Shown here piece after piece: positions 43,629 to 52,953 of a DNA stretch of 64,000 nucleotides. Each line of letters begins with the position of its first letter. Positions within the stretch are counted from its first letter, which is position 1. Position numbers and translations under genes: made by a program. The DNA is from Syntrophales bacterium. GTDB lineage: Bacteria; Desulfobacterota; Syntrophia; Syntrophales; UBA2210. The DNA is taken from positions 1 through 64,000 of the forward strand of contig JALOBE010000011.1 of assembly GCA_023228425.1 (NCBI GenBank). The letters are read 5' to 3'. The notes beneath the pieces are model-generated. The model had not been told where the DNA came from. It saw only the letters and a program-made list of their open reading frames with translations, and searched no databases.

Positions 43629-44582
43629 ATGAAAAATTACGCCGACAAGGAATATCTTCACACGAGAATCTATGCCATGCGCGGCAGGCTTCTTCGCCTC
43701 AGGGACTACAACGCGTTACTGCGGGAGCAGGAAGGCCTTGTGGAAAAAACCGCCGAAGCCCACCGGATGACGATCTCCGGTAAAGAAGCCCTCTTCAGGG
43801 AGCAGATCCGGGACGTCCTTAACCTTGCCGAGGCGACGGCCTACCATGCTCCTCTGTTTATGGCCTTTTTGCGGCGCTACGAAGCCCGGAACCTGAAACT
43901 GCTTCTGGCGAAGGCCTTTGACAGGAGCGTAGCGGAGCAATGGTACGATATCGGCCGTTTCGCCATCCTTGACCGCGGCCTTCTGGACGAAAAACTTACC
44001 CCGAAGACCATCGAACGCATGCTTACCGACACCTGGCTTGACGGTCTCTTTAGGGGATCGGTGAACTACGATCACCTCCTGATCCGCCTTGACCGGCTTA
44101 CGCTGGCCCGTATGCTGGATTGCGCCGCCTTTCTCGATCGCGATGACGCCGCCTTTCTGCGCGAAATCATCTTCATGCGGGCCGCCGTGTCCATGACCGC
44201 CTGGAAGTGGCGGCTTACCATCAATTACGGGTGGGAGTACGGCAGGGCCACGGCCTACGGGAACATCGCGAACGATCTCATGGAGGACGGCCCGGCACGC
44301 TTTATCGTCACCGTGGAGCGTCAGCTGGACAGAGACCTGGAAGAACTGAAGAAGCAGACCGGATCGGAACCGGGCGCGCAGGACATAGAACACCACCTGG
44401 AACAGTATTATTACCGCTGGATCCGACACGTCTTCTACCGCGATTTTCATTCCATCTGCTGTGTCGCGGCCTACCTGTGGCTTTTGGGCCGCCAGATTCA
44501 GAACATGTTCGTCATCTTCGAGGGGCTTCGGTTCCGGTTGCCTCACGAGGACATACTTGAGAGGATCATCAGCGAAACCTGA
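43629..44582 (+). CDS. V/A-type ATPase subunit C
   Basis: The 317-residue helical protein is of the V-ATPase d/C-subunit family, with an N-terminal RIYAMRGRLLRL segment and a middle NYDHLLIRLDRL region. The subunit sits as a funnel on the membrane rotor ring and links it to the central shaft. It lies six bases after the stalk gene and eight before subunit I. Confidence 0.82.
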   Translation: MKNYADKEYLHTRIYAMRGRLLRLRDYNALLREQEGLVEKTAEAHRMTISGKEALFREQIRDVLNLAEATAYHAPLFMAFLRRYEARNLKLLLAKAFDRSVAEQWYDIGRFAILDRGLLDEKLTPKTIERMLTDTWLDGLFRGSVNYDHLLIRLDRLTLARMLDCAAFLDRDDAAFLREIIFMRAAVSMTAWKWRLTINYGWEYGRATAYGNIANDLMEDGPARFIVTVERQLDRDLEELKKQTGSEPGAQDIEHHLEQYYYRWIRHVFYRDFHSICCVAAYLWLLGRQIQNMFVIFEGLRFRLPHEDILERIISET

Positions 44583-44590
44583 GGACGCCG

Positions 44591-46507
44591 ATGTTTGTAA
44601 AGTCCGACATACGCAGAGTGTCCATAGCTCTCGAAAAGCGGTTTTACCACGATGTCTCTCTGGAGTTGGGAAGAGCGGGCATCATGCACCTGGGACGCTT
44701 TTCGCATGATGAAGGCCAGGCCGAGGAAGGGCTGAAAACCGAGGAGGCGAGAATACGGGAGATCCTCATGGGGATCGACGCCATCATGCGGGTCCTCGAT
44801 GTCGATTCCTCCATCCACGTGCCGCGGGAAACAGAACCCGACGCGGCGGAGGACGGGCACTCCGTCATGGAGATGCTCTCCGTTGTCAACCGCCTGCAGC
44901 GGCTGCGTTCGAAAAACGACGAAGAATCGACCCGTCTTAAGGATCGTCTTTCCTGCTTCCGGGCCCTGGAGTCCATGGGTGTCGATTCCGGGGCGCTTAC
45001 CAGGACGCGGTTGATGACCATGGTGTTCGGGACGGTCGAAGACGAGGGATGGGAGCCTTCGGAAAAAGACGGCTTCCTTGCCGTCAGAAAGGGCCCCTAT
45101 GTCTTCGCCGTCGCCATGCCGGCCCAGCGTGATGAAATGCAGACCTTCCTGAAGGACAGGGGCTTTGTCGACCGCTCACGGGACATCGTCGGCCTGTCGG
45201 TCGAAGGAGCGGAATCGCGGCTGGAAACGCTGCGGAGGAGAGCATCCATCCTCGGCGGGTACCGTGAGGAGCTCAGGCGGAAAGCGGCGGAAAAACTTCC
45301 GGCCATGCTGTATCACTACAGAAGGGTCGACGAAATTATCAAATCCCTGCGGATGTCGCTCTTTTCGTCCCGGGCCATGTTCATTACGGGCTGGATGGAT
45401 ATTCGGGACCGGGAGCGGCTGACGGCTCTTCTCGACCGTGTCTGCGGTGATCGGCACATCCTTTCCATCGAGGGGAAACGGGACCCCCGGGCTCCCGTCC
45501 GCCTGAGGAACATGGCGCTCTTCAGGCCCTTTGAACTGCTCGTGAAAACGATGGGAGTCCCCTCAAACGATGAAATAGACCCGACACCCCTGGCGGCCGT
45601 TTTTTACATCATCATATTCAGCATCATGTTCGGAGACCTGGGACAGGGGCTGACCCTGGCCCTGGTCGGCGTTATCCTCAGGAGGATTGCCCGGAAGAAA
45701 GGCGTGCTCGCCGGTCCCGTCGGCCAGGCCGGAGGCATCATGATTCTCTGTGGTCTCGGGGCCGCCTTCTGCGGTATTCTCTTCGGCAGCGTGTTTTCTC
45801 ACGAGCACCTCATACCGGCGCTGATATTCCACCCCATCAACAACATCATGACCCTCTTCGGGTTCACCGTCATGATGGGCGTTGTCATCATTACCGTCGG
45901 GCTGATCATCAACATGATCAACTGCGTTATGAACGGTGAATACGGGGAAGCCCTGCTGGAGGAACGGGGGCTTGTCATCCTGGTTCCCTACCTCGCCCTG
46001 GTTTTTTTCGCCGTACGGTTCGTGGCGACGGACCACGTGCCCGTTCTGTGGGAAACATCGGTCTTCATACTCTTCCCGGTTGTCCTTTTCGCCCTCCGGG
46101 GTGTCCTGGGACCGCTTATATTCAAAAGCCGCGCGCCCCACAGCGCCGTTGAGTACATCGTCGAGACGATCATGGAAATATTCGAGCTGGCAATCAGCAT
46201 GCTCGCCAACACGATTTCCTTCATCAGGGTCGGTGCCTTCGCCCTTTCTCACGCCGGCCTGGGCATTGTAACCTACACACTGGCGCACATGCTCGATCCC
46301 TCGCTGCGTTCCCCGGGAGCCATCGCGGTGATCGTCGCGGGAAACATATTCATTATCGGTTTTGAGGGGCTGATTTGCGGCATACAGTCATTGAGGCTGG
46401 AATATTACGAATTCTTCAGCAAGTTTTTCAAGGGTTCCGGCGTGGTTTTCGAGCCTTTCAGGCTGGCGGAACGGCCGCCCGGTGAAGTCAAGCGGGTCGA
46501 GGTCTGA
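44591..46507 (+). CDS. V/A-type ATPase subunit I (a)
   Basis: The 638-residue membrane stator has an N-terminal cytoplasmic half with coiled coil (about 1-320) and a C-terminal half with about seven to eight membrane helices. It contains the family motif FSIMFGDLGQG and the essential channel arginine, Arg546, in NTISFIRVGAFALSHAG, which faces the rotor glutamate. Size and layout are normal for prokaryotic subunit I. Confidence 0.93.
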   Translation: MFVKSDIRRVSIALEKRFYHDVSLELGRAGIMHLGRFSHDEGQAEEGLKTEEARIREILMGIDAIMRVLDVDSSIHVPRETEPDAAEDGHSVMEMLSVVNRLQRLRSKNDEESTRLKDRLSCFRALESMGVDSGALTRTRLMTMVFGTVEDEGWEPSEKDGFLAVRKGPYVFAVAMPAQRDEMQTFLKDRGFVDRSRDIVGLSVEGAESRLETLRRRASILGGYREELRRKAAEKLPAMLYHYRRVDEIIKSLRMSLFSSRAMFITGWMDIRDRERLTALLDRVCGDRHILSIEGKRDPRAPVRLRNMALFRPFELLVKTMGVPSNDEIDPTPLAAVFYIIIFSIMFGDLGQGLTLALVGVILRRIARKKGVLAGPVGQAGGIMILCGLGAAFCGILFGSVFSHEHLIPALIFHPINNIMTLFGFTVMMGVVIITVGLIINMINCVMNGEYGEALLEERGLVILVPYLALVFFAVRFVATDHVPVLWETSVFILFPVVLFALRGVLGPLIFKSRAPHSAVEYIVETIMEIFELAISMLANTISFIRVGAFALSHAGLGIVTYTLAHMLDPSLRSPGAIAVIVAGNIFIIGFEGLICGIQSLRLEYYEFFSKFFKGSGVVFEPFRLAERPPGEVKRVEV

Positions 46508-46581
46508 CGATGAACGGAAAGCGGGGACAGGACTACACTCTCCCTGCCCGGTGATGCAATTGAAAACAGCGGAGGTGCATG

Positions 46582-46905
46582 ATGATGGCGAACAGCACGG
46601 TAAGAGGGGCGTCGGTGGCGATTCTCGTTTGTATCGGTATGATGGTATGTCCCGATCTGCTCTGGGCGACGGAATCGGTCGGGGGTACGACATGGCTCGG
46701 GCCCGCGTACATGTCGGCGGCTGTGGCCGTCGGCCTGGCCTGTATCGGAAGCGGCTTCGCCGTCGGAAAGATAGGATCGGCAGGCATGGGTGCCATCAGT
46801 GAAAAACCGGAAATGATGGGGCGGGTCCTTGTCTTCGTGGGTCTTGCCGAGGGTATCGCCATTTACGGCCTGATTATCTCCATCATGATCCTGAACAAGC
46901 TGTAA
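46582..46905 (+). CDS. V/A-type ATPase subunit K (rotor c)
   Basis: The 107-residue rotor subunit has an N-terminal signal-like hydrophobic segment (about 11-29) followed by a single two-helix hairpin: GLACIGSGFAVGKIG in the first helix and VFVGLAEGIAIYGLIIS in the second, with ion-carrying Glu90. It is a one-hairpin F-like form rather than the double hairpin of Enterococcus NtpK. Glu90 is followed by Gly rather than Ser/Thr, and the usual Gln of sodium-binding rings is Ser, so proton use is favoured (inference). Three consecutive ATGs (46579, 46582, 46585) compete; GGAGG spacing favours the second or third. Confidence 0.9.
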   Translation: MMANSTVRGASVAILVCIGMMVCPDLLWATESVGGTTWLGPAYMSAAVAVGLACIGSGFAVGKIGSAGMGAISEKPEMMGRVLVFVGLAEGIAIYGLIISIMILNKL

Positions 46906-46962
46906 CAGGACGGATGCCGGCGCGATCTGTCGCGGGCGGCATCCTGACAAGGGTGTCATGCC

Positions 46963-47268
46963 ATGAGCAGAATCTATCTGATCGGTGACATTCATACGGT
47001 AAGCGCCTTTCGCCTCGCCGGAATAATCGGAGTGGTGTGCGATGAGGAGACAGCGGAAAGCAGGTTCGATGATATTGTTTCGCGGGGCGACGCGAGCATC
47101 CTGGCTGTTACCAACGACCTGGCCCGGGGACTTCAGGCCAGAATCAGCGCAATGGCCATGACGGGCGCCCTGCCTGTGGTCGTTGAGATACCCGGTATCG
47201 ACGATGAAGAAGGATTCAGCGCCTCGGCCCTGGACTACATCACCGAGGCGCTCGGTATCGCCCTGTAA
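46963..47268 (+). CDS. V/A-type ATPase subunit F
   Basis: The 101-residue Rossmann-like small subunit of the central shaft begins MSRIYLIGDIHTVSAFRLAGI, like other V/A-type F subunits that start with a VIGD.. strand and a GFRLAG helix. It follows subunit K by 57 bases and precedes subunit E. Confidence 0.88.
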   Translation: MSRIYLIGDIHTVSAFRLAGIIGVVCDEETAESRFDDIVSRGDASILAVTNDLARGLQARISAMAMTGALPVVVEIPGIDDEEGFSASALDYITEALGIAL

Positions 47269-47288
47269 TTTTGGCGGAAGGGGTATTC

Positions 47289-47891
47289 ATGGAAAATTCA
47301 TCATTGGAGAACTCCATCAGGGAAGAGGCGCACCGGGCGATTGAGGCCGTGAGAGGGCGGGAAGCCCTGGAGCTGAAGCAGCTCGACGAGAGCCATACCG
47401 CCGACATTGACCGGCGCCTGAAGGAGGTTGAAGCCGACATTACCGAGCGTCTGGAATGGGAACGGTCGCGGATTGCCAACCGGGGCATCCTGGAAAAGAG
47501 GAAACTTCGGCTCCGGGCCGTGGAGGATCTCACCGAGGGGTGCGTTGAGAAGTCCTTCCGGGCCATCGGCTCCGATCCCCGGTACAGGGACTTTCTCCTG
47601 CGATTCATCACGGGGGCCCTGGAACGGGTTCCCGGCGAGGCCCGCGTCATGCTGAGAGGCGAGGATCTCGGGTTCCGGAAGGATATCGAGAAAGCCATGG
47701 CCGAGTCGGGCCGCACAGCCCCCTGGACCATCGAGGAAGACAAAACCCTTCAACGGGGCGGGGCACTCGTCGAGGATCGTGAGGACGGTCGTATTCTGAA
47801 CGGCGCCGTGGACAGAATCTATTTCAGAAAATCCGCCATGATCCGCCGCGAGGTGATGGATGTTCTGAAAAAACATGGTTTTACTGAATAA
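47289..47891 (+). CDS. V/A-type ATPase subunit E
   Basis: The 200-residue peripheral-stalk subunit has an N-terminal coiled coil of about 85 residues and a C-terminal globular domain (GRILNGAVDRIYFRKSAMIRREVMDVL). It pairs with subunit H. GGAAGGGG five bases upstream sets ATG at 47289; a TTG 18 bases earlier is the only in-frame alternative. Confidence 0.87.
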   Translation: MENSSLENSIREEAHRAIEAVRGREALELKQLDESHTADIDRRLKEVEADITERLEWERSRIANRGILEKRKLRLRAVEDLTEGCVEKSFRAIGSDPRYRDFLLRFITGALERVPGEARVMLRGEDLGFRKDIEKAMAESGRTAPWTIEEDKTLQRGGALVEDREDGRILNGAVDRIYFRKSAMIRREVMDVLKKHGFTE

Positions 47892-47906
47892 AGCGGGGGA
47901 AATGGC

Positions 47907-49679
47907 ATGGATGGCCTCATAGGGGGAAGAGTGATTTCGGTTAACGGCCCCATCGTCAAAGCCGTGGGCATGAGGGGCATCAAAATGTTCGATATCGCCG
48001 AGGTGGGGCCCGAACGGCTCATCGGAGAAGTCATACGGCTTCTCGGGGAAGTAGCCCTGATCCAGGTGTACGAAGACAACACGGGGCTCAAACCGGGGGA
48101 CGAGGTGGTTTCCGAGGGCAGGCCGCTGTCAGTCCTTCTGGGTCCGGGGCTTATTGCGAGTATTTATGACGGCATACAGAGGCCGCTTGTGGGCATTGCC
48201 GACCTGTGCGGCAGCTACATTGAAAAGGGTATAAAACTGTCCGCCCTGGATACAAACAGGAAATGGAAATTCATCCCCTCCGTAACCGCCGGGACAACGC
48301 TGCGGGAAGGGCACGTCATCGGTGAGATACAGGAAAGTTACCTCATAACACACCGTGTAGTCCTTCCGCCCGGTCTTTCGGGTACGCTCACCGGCATCGC
48401 TGAAGCCGGGGAATACACCATCGAGGACGTAGTTTACAGGATGGAGACCTCCAGGGGCACATACGAGGGGAAGCTTGCCGGGTACTGGCCCGTACGGACC
48501 CCCCGACCGGTGAAGCAGAAGAAGAACCCAAACATTCCGCTGGTGACGGGCCAGCGGATCATCGACACTTTTTTCCCCATCGCCCGGGGCGGAACGGCGG
48601 CCATTCCCGGTGGCTTCGGAACGGGAAAGACCATGACCCAGCACGCCCTGGCAAAGTGGTGCAATGCCGATATCATTGTCTACATCGGCTGCGGCGAGCG
48701 GGGGAACGAGATGACCGACGTTCTCACGGAATTTCCCAACCTCATCGACGAACGGAACGGACGCCCCCTGATCGAGCGGACCGTCATGATCGCCAACACA
48801 TCGAACATGCCGGTTCCCGCCCGGGAGGTAAGTATCTACACGGGCGTCACCATCGCCGAATACTACCGCGACATGGGGTACAGCGTGGCCATCATGGCCG
48901 ATTCAACGTCACGGTGGGCCGAGGCCCTGCGGGAACTTTCGAGCAGGCTGGGCGATATGCCCGCAGAAGAAGGATTCCCGCCTTATCTCGCCACGCGGCT
49001 CGCTGAATTTTACGAGCGGGCGGGCCTGGTGGAAACACTGTCGGGAGCCGACGGCGACATCACGATCATTGGCGCCGTTTCACCGCCGGGGGGTGATTTT
49101 TCCGAGCCCGTCACCCAGCATACATCGCGATTCGTGCGGTGCTTCTGGGCCCTGGACAAGACGCTCGCCGACGCGCGCCACTATCCGTCCATCAGCTGGA
49201 TAGACAGCTATACGGAGTACCTCCACGACATAGAAAGCTGGTGGAAGAACCTGGACAGCCAGTGGCTTGCCGTTCGCAACGCAGCCATGAATATTCTGCT
49301 CGAAGACAACCGGCTCCAACAGTTGGTCAAGCTCGTGGGGGCCGACGCCCTGCCGACAACCCAGCAGTTCACCCTGTACGTGGCCGAAATGATCAAGAAC
49401 GCTTTTCTGCAGCAAAATTCCTTCGATCCCGTGGACAAATACTGCAGTCCCGAGAAACAACTGAAAATTCTGAAGATGCTGGTCGCCTTCTACGAGCGGG
49501 GGATGCAACTGGTACAGGCCGGTCTTGTTCTTAAGGACATTACCGACCTCGAAGCGGTTACCGGGATGGTGCGCCTGAAGTCGGAGATACCGAACAAGGA
49601 GACCGAACTGATAGACGATTATCATGAACGCCTCATGAAAGAGGTTGAATCGCTCAAAGAACTGGTTCTGGGGGTGTGA
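47907..49679 (+). CDS. V/A-type ATPase catalytic subunit A
   Basis: The 590-residue catalytic subunit has the A-type-specific insertion (about residues 120-200, RKWKFIPSVTAGTTLREG), Walker A GFGTGKT at 236-242, and CGERGNEM with the catalytic Glu. IADSTSRWAEALRE is the family signature. Length is normal. It may make or hydrolyse ATP depending on the ion gradient. Confidence 0.97.
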   Translation: MDGLIGGRVISVNGPIVKAVGMRGIKMFDIAEVGPERLIGEVIRLLGEVALIQVYEDNTGLKPGDEVVSEGRPLSVLLGPGLIASIYDGIQRPLVGIADLCGSYIEKGIKLSALDTNRKWKFIPSVTAGTTLREGHVIGEIQESYLITHRVVLPPGLSGTLTGIAEAGEYTIEDVVYRMETSRGTYEGKLAGYWPVRTPRPVKQKKNPNIPLVTGQRIIDTFFPIARGGTAAIPGGFGTGKTMTQHALAKWCNADIIVYIGCGERGNEMTDVLTEFPNLIDERNGRPLIERTVMIANTSNMPVPAREVSIYTGVTIAEYYRDMGYSVAIMADSTSRWAEALRELSSRLGDMPAEEGFPPYLATRLAEFYERAGLVETLSGADGDITIIGAVSPPGGDFSEPVTQHTSRFVRCFWALDKTLADARHYPSISWIDSYTEYLHDIESWWKNLDSQWLAVRNAAMNILLEDNRLQQLVKLVGADALPTTQQFTLYVAEMIKNAFLQQNSFDPVDKYCSPEKQLKILKMLVAFYERGMQLVQAGLVLKDITDLEAVTGMVRLKSEIPNKETELIDDYHERLMKEVESLKELVLGV

Positions 49680-49681
49680 TC

Positions 49682-51067
49682 ATGTCCTTCGAAATCGAAT
49701 ACACGAGAATAGCGGGAATCTCGGGGCCGCTGATCTTTGTCCAGGGGGTAAAGGGGGTCGGCCTCGGAGAGATTGTCGAGATTCGGGACGGATCGACACT
49801 GCGAGTTGGCGAGACACTGGAAGTCGATGAAGACAAGGCGGTGGTCCAGGTCTTTGAAGGTACGAGCGGACTGGCCCTGGAGGGCATGCGCGTCTCCTTC
49901 GTCGGGCGCGCCCAGGAAATACCCGTTGACCGGGCCATGCTGGGACGGGTCTTCGATGGGCTGGGACGCCCCATTGACGGGTATCCCCAGGTGGTGACCG
50001 ACCGGCGCATGAACGTGAACGGGCTGCCCGTCAACCCCTGGAGCCGGGAATACCCCAGGGATTTCATACAGACGGGCATTTCCGCCATCGATGGCATGAA
50101 CACCCTGATCAGGGGACAGAAACTGCCCATATTCTCCGGTAGCGGTATGCCCCATAACCTCATCGCCGCCCAGATAGCCCGGCAGGCCATGATCCTCACC
50201 GAAGAAGAGGAATTTACCGTCATTTTCGCCGCCATGGGGGTCAAGTTCGACGTGGCCCGGTTTTTCATAAACTCCCTGGAGGAATCGGGGGTTCTCACCC
50301 ACTCGGCAATATTTCTGAGTCTCGCCGACGCTCCTTCGATCGAGCGGCTCGTGACGCCCCGGGTGGCGCTGACCCTGGCCGAGCACCTGGCCTTTGACGA
50401 GGGGATGCACGTCCTGGTCATCCTCACGGATATGACCAACTATTGCGAATCCCTCCGGGAGCTTTCCAGCTCCCGGGGCGAAATTCCCTCCCGCAAAGGG
50501 TACCCGGGGTATCTCTACAGCGACCTGGCCTCCATTTACGAACGGGCCGGCAGGCTCAAGGGTTTTAATGGATCCATAACTCAGATGCCCATATTGAGCA
50601 TGCCCAGCGATGACATTTCCCACCCTGTGCCGGACCTGACGGGCTACATCACGGAGGGACAGATCGTTCTGGAGCGGGAGCTCTTCAATCGCGGTATTTA
50701 CCCGCCCATCGCGGGGCTTCCCTCGCTGTCGAGGCTGATGAAAGACGGTATCGGCGAAGGGCGGACCCGGGGTGACCACGCGCAGGTGGCGGCACAGCTC
50801 TTCGCCAGTTACGCCAAGGTCAAGCGCATACGGTCCCTGGCGGCGATCGTCGGGGAAGAGGAACTGTCCGAACTCGACAAGACCTATCTTACCTTCGGCG
50901 TTGCCTTTGAAGATGAGTTTCTCCGGCAGGGAGAGTTTGAAAACAGGACTGTCGAGCAGACCCTCGAGATGGGCTGGCGGATGCTGTCGTACCTGCCTCA
51001 GGAAGAGCTGTACCGCATCAGCCGCGAGGATATACAGCGATACTACATTGCTGAAGGCAAGGGATAA
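49682..51067 (+). CDS. V/A-type ATPase regulatory subunit B
   Basis: The 461-residue non-catalytic nucleotide-binding subunit has the signature ILTDMTNYCESLRELSSSRGEIPSRKGYPGY and the degenerate P-loop region PIFSGSGMPHN, as expected for B subunits. A GTG two codons upstream overlaps the stop of subunit A. ATG at 49682 behind GGGGGTG is taken as the start. Confidence 0.97.
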   Translation: MSFEIEYTRIAGISGPLIFVQGVKGVGLGEIVEIRDGSTLRVGETLEVDEDKAVVQVFEGTSGLALEGMRVSFVGRAQEIPVDRAMLGRVFDGLGRPIDGYPQVVTDRRMNVNGLPVNPWSREYPRDFIQTGISAIDGMNTLIRGQKLPIFSGSGMPHNLIAAQIARQAMILTEEEEFTVIFAAMGVKFDVARFFINSLEESGVLTHSAIFLSLADAPSIERLVTPRVALTLAEHLAFDEGMHVLVILTDMTNYCESLRELSSSRGEIPSRKGYPGYLYSDLASIYERAGRLKGFNGSITQMPILSMPSDDISHPVPDLTGYITEGQIVLERELFNRGIYPPIAGLPSLSRLMKDGIGEGRTRGDHAQVAAQLFASYAKVKRIRSLAAIVGEEELSELDKTYLTFGVAFEDEFLRQGEFENRTVEQTLEMGWRMLSYLPQEELYRISREDIQRYYIAEGKG

Positions 51068-51069
51068 GA

Positions 51070-51699
51070 ATGCCGCACCTGGAACTTCCACCGACCAAAT
51101 CGTCACTGCGAAAAATCAAGGACGAACTCACCTTCGCCTACGAAGGATACGACCTGCTGAACCAGAAGCGGGAGGTTCTGGTAATCGAGATCATGAAACG
51201 CGTGGGAGAAGCCCGGCGCATCGAGGCGGAACTGGCGGACGTTCTCGGTTCGTTCTACGGAGCCTACCGCCTGGCCGCCGTTGACATGGGTTCAGACGTC
51301 CTGACGCTGCAGAGCAGTTCCGAAAAAAGGAGCTACTACCTTCGGATGGAATCGACCCGACTCATGGGCCTTCGGCTTCCGAAAATCACTATCAGGGAAA
51401 AGAAGCTGCCCGTAGCCCACACTGTTCCGCAGTCAACCGCTTCCTACGACGAAGCGAAAAAGAAATCAATCAGGGCACTTCGGATACTTTCCGAGTACGC
51501 CGCCATCGCCCGGGTCATCATTCTGCTTTCCCGGGAACTCAAGAAGGTCCAGCGCCGGGTCAATGCCCTGGAGAAAATCTTCATACCCCAGCATGAAGAA
51601 GCGAAGGTCTACATCACCGGAAGAATCGAAGAGATGGAGCGGGAGGAGGTTTTCGTCAAGAAGCTCATCCGGCAGCGTCATGAAGAGGCGGGTGCCTGA
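51070..51699 (+). CDS. V/A-type ATPase subunit D
   Basis: The 209-residue central shaft subunit consists mainly of two long antiparallel helices (about 12-75 and 125-205). It has the family-like start PPTKSSLRKIKDEL and C-terminal RVNALEKIFIP. It ends the nine-gene operon and is followed by a strong terminator. Confidence 0.95.
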   Translation: MPHLELPPTKSSLRKIKDELTFAYEGYDLLNQKREVLVIEIMKRVGEARRIEAELADVLGSFYGAYRLAAVDMGSDVLTLQSSSEKRSYYLRMESTRLMGLRLPKITIREKKLPVAHTVPQSTASYDEAKKKSIRALRILSEYAAIARVIILLSRELKKVQRRVNALEKIFIPQHEEAKVYITGRIEEMEREEVFVKKLIRQRHEEAGA

Positions 51700-51728
51700 A
51701 CCCGCTTTCGACACGGAACGTTTTCCGA

Positions 51729-51757
51729 GGCGGCCCCCGGGGGCCGCCCTTTTTTTT
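51729..51757 (+). terminator. Strong intrinsic terminator of the V/A-type ATPase operon
   Basis: GGCGGCCCCC and its complement GGGGGCCGCC form a 10-bp GC-only palindrome (effective loop about 4-6 bases), followed by C and eight T. It begins 30 bases after the subunit D stop. Confidence 0.93.
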
Positions 51758-51784
51758 GACAAAGCCCCCGGTGGACACTATATT
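51756..51784 (+). promoter_or_regulatory. Promoter of the radical SAM-HAD-hisF unit
   Basis: TTGACA (51756-51761), an exact 17-base spacer and TATATT (51779-51784) make one of the best sigma-70 promoters in the window. The first two T of the -35 are the last two T of the preceding terminator tract. The first gene starts 58 bases after the -10. Confidence 0.8.
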
Positions 51785-51841
51785 AGGCCCTGATCAATAC
51801 GGAACTTCCTGACTGAAAAAAAGGAAAAAGGAAATGTCCCC

Positions 51842-52936
51842 ATGATGCCGGATTCGACTATACAAAAACTCGGAACGCTCACCTTCGATGTGGGCGTGTA
51901 CCGCCCGCCCAGTGAAGGCGGAAGCTCTTCATTGCTCCTCAGGGTCTCCAGGAACTGTCCCTGGAACAAGTGTACATTCTGTGAAATGTATAAAAACCAT
52001 ACCTTTGAGTACCGTCCGGTGGAGCATATCAAGGCCGATATTGACGCCGTGCGCGAAATGGCGGACGACATCCGGTCGATTTCGTGGAAACTTGGTTTCG
52101 GCGGCAGGATCACCCGGGACGTGGGTGCCGCCATTGTGCGGGCCGATCCGTCGCTGAACGGAAACCACTGTTTCATCATCGTGTTCAACTGGCTCTACTC
52201 GGGAGGCAAAACGGTTTTCCTCCAGGACGCGAACAGTGTCATCATGCGTCCCCCGGAGCTTGTCGACGTACTCGTTCACCTGAGAAAACAATTGCCTTGG
52301 GTGTCCCGCGTCACCAGCTACGCCCGCTCCAAAACGCTGGCCCAGAGAAAACCGGAAGACCTGAAAAACATCCGCATGGCTGGTCTCGACCGCCTTCACG
52401 TGGGACTTGAAACGGGAGACGACGAGCTGCTGGGTCTCATCCGAAAGGGGGTCACCGGCGAGGAACAGATCAAGGGGGGCAGGCAGGCCGTTGAAGCGGG
52501 GTTCCAGCTTTCCGAATACTGGATGCCCGACCTGGGAGGACGCGAGCGCTGGAAGCAGCATGCCGAAAACACGGCCCGCGTTCTGACGGCCATTAACCCC
52601 CACTATATCCGTTCGCGCCCCTTGGTTCCCCGGCCCGGTACGCCCCTGTACGACGACTACAAGGCGGGCAGGCTGACCCTCTCGTCGCCCCACGAACGGC
52701 TGGAAGAGTTGAAGGTGATGGTCGAGGGGCTTGACGTGACATCGAGGGTCTGCTTCGATCATGCCATGAACTCCTGGATCGACGGCAGGGGAGGGCTTCT
52801 CTTTACCCAGGACTACGAGGGATACCGCTTTCCCGAAGAAAAGCAGCAGGTGCTCGATCTCATTGCCCAGGGACAAGCCGTGGACGAATCGTGGCACATG
52901 CATGCCCGGGACATGCTTCGAAGGGCCTCGCTGTGA
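51842..52936 (+). CDS. Radical SAM protein with CX4CX2C cluster motif
   Basis: The 364-residue enzyme has the iron-sulfur cysteines at 39, 44 and 47 in NCPWNKCTFCEMYK, that is C-x4-C-x2-C instead of the common C-x3-C-x2-C. Later segments (GLDRLHVGLETGDDELLGLIRKG and YIRSRPLVPRPGTPLYDDY) are typical of the Elp3/HemN-like branch. The substrate is unknown. AAGGA lies upstream of two successive ATGs, either of which may serve. It is the first gene after a strong promoter and is followed by a HAD hydrolase and HisF. Confidence 0.85.
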   Translation: MMPDSTIQKLGTLTFDVGVYRPPSEGGSSSLLLRVSRNCPWNKCTFCEMYKNHTFEYRPVEHIKADIDAVREMADDIRSISWKLGFGGRITRDVGAAIVRADPSLNGNHCFIIVFNWLYSGGKTVFLQDANSVIMRPPELVDVLVHLRKQLPWVSRVTSYARSKTLAQRKPEDLKNIRMAGLDRLHVGLETGDDELLGLIRKGVTGEEQIKGGRQAVEAGFQLSEYWMPDLGGRERWKQHAENTARVLTAINPHYIRSRPLVPRPGTPLYDDYKAGRLTLSSPHERLEELKVMVEGLDVTSRVCFDHAMNSWIDGRGGLLFTQDYEGYRFPEEKQQVLDLIAQGQAVDESWHMHARDMLRRASL

Positions 52937-52953
52937 GCGGCGGGGTAACATCC

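Noticed and set aside
47271..47288. TTG start for V/A-type ATPase subunit E
   Set aside because: It precedes the GGAAGGGG ribosome site that serves ATG at 47289, so the shorter protein is favoured.
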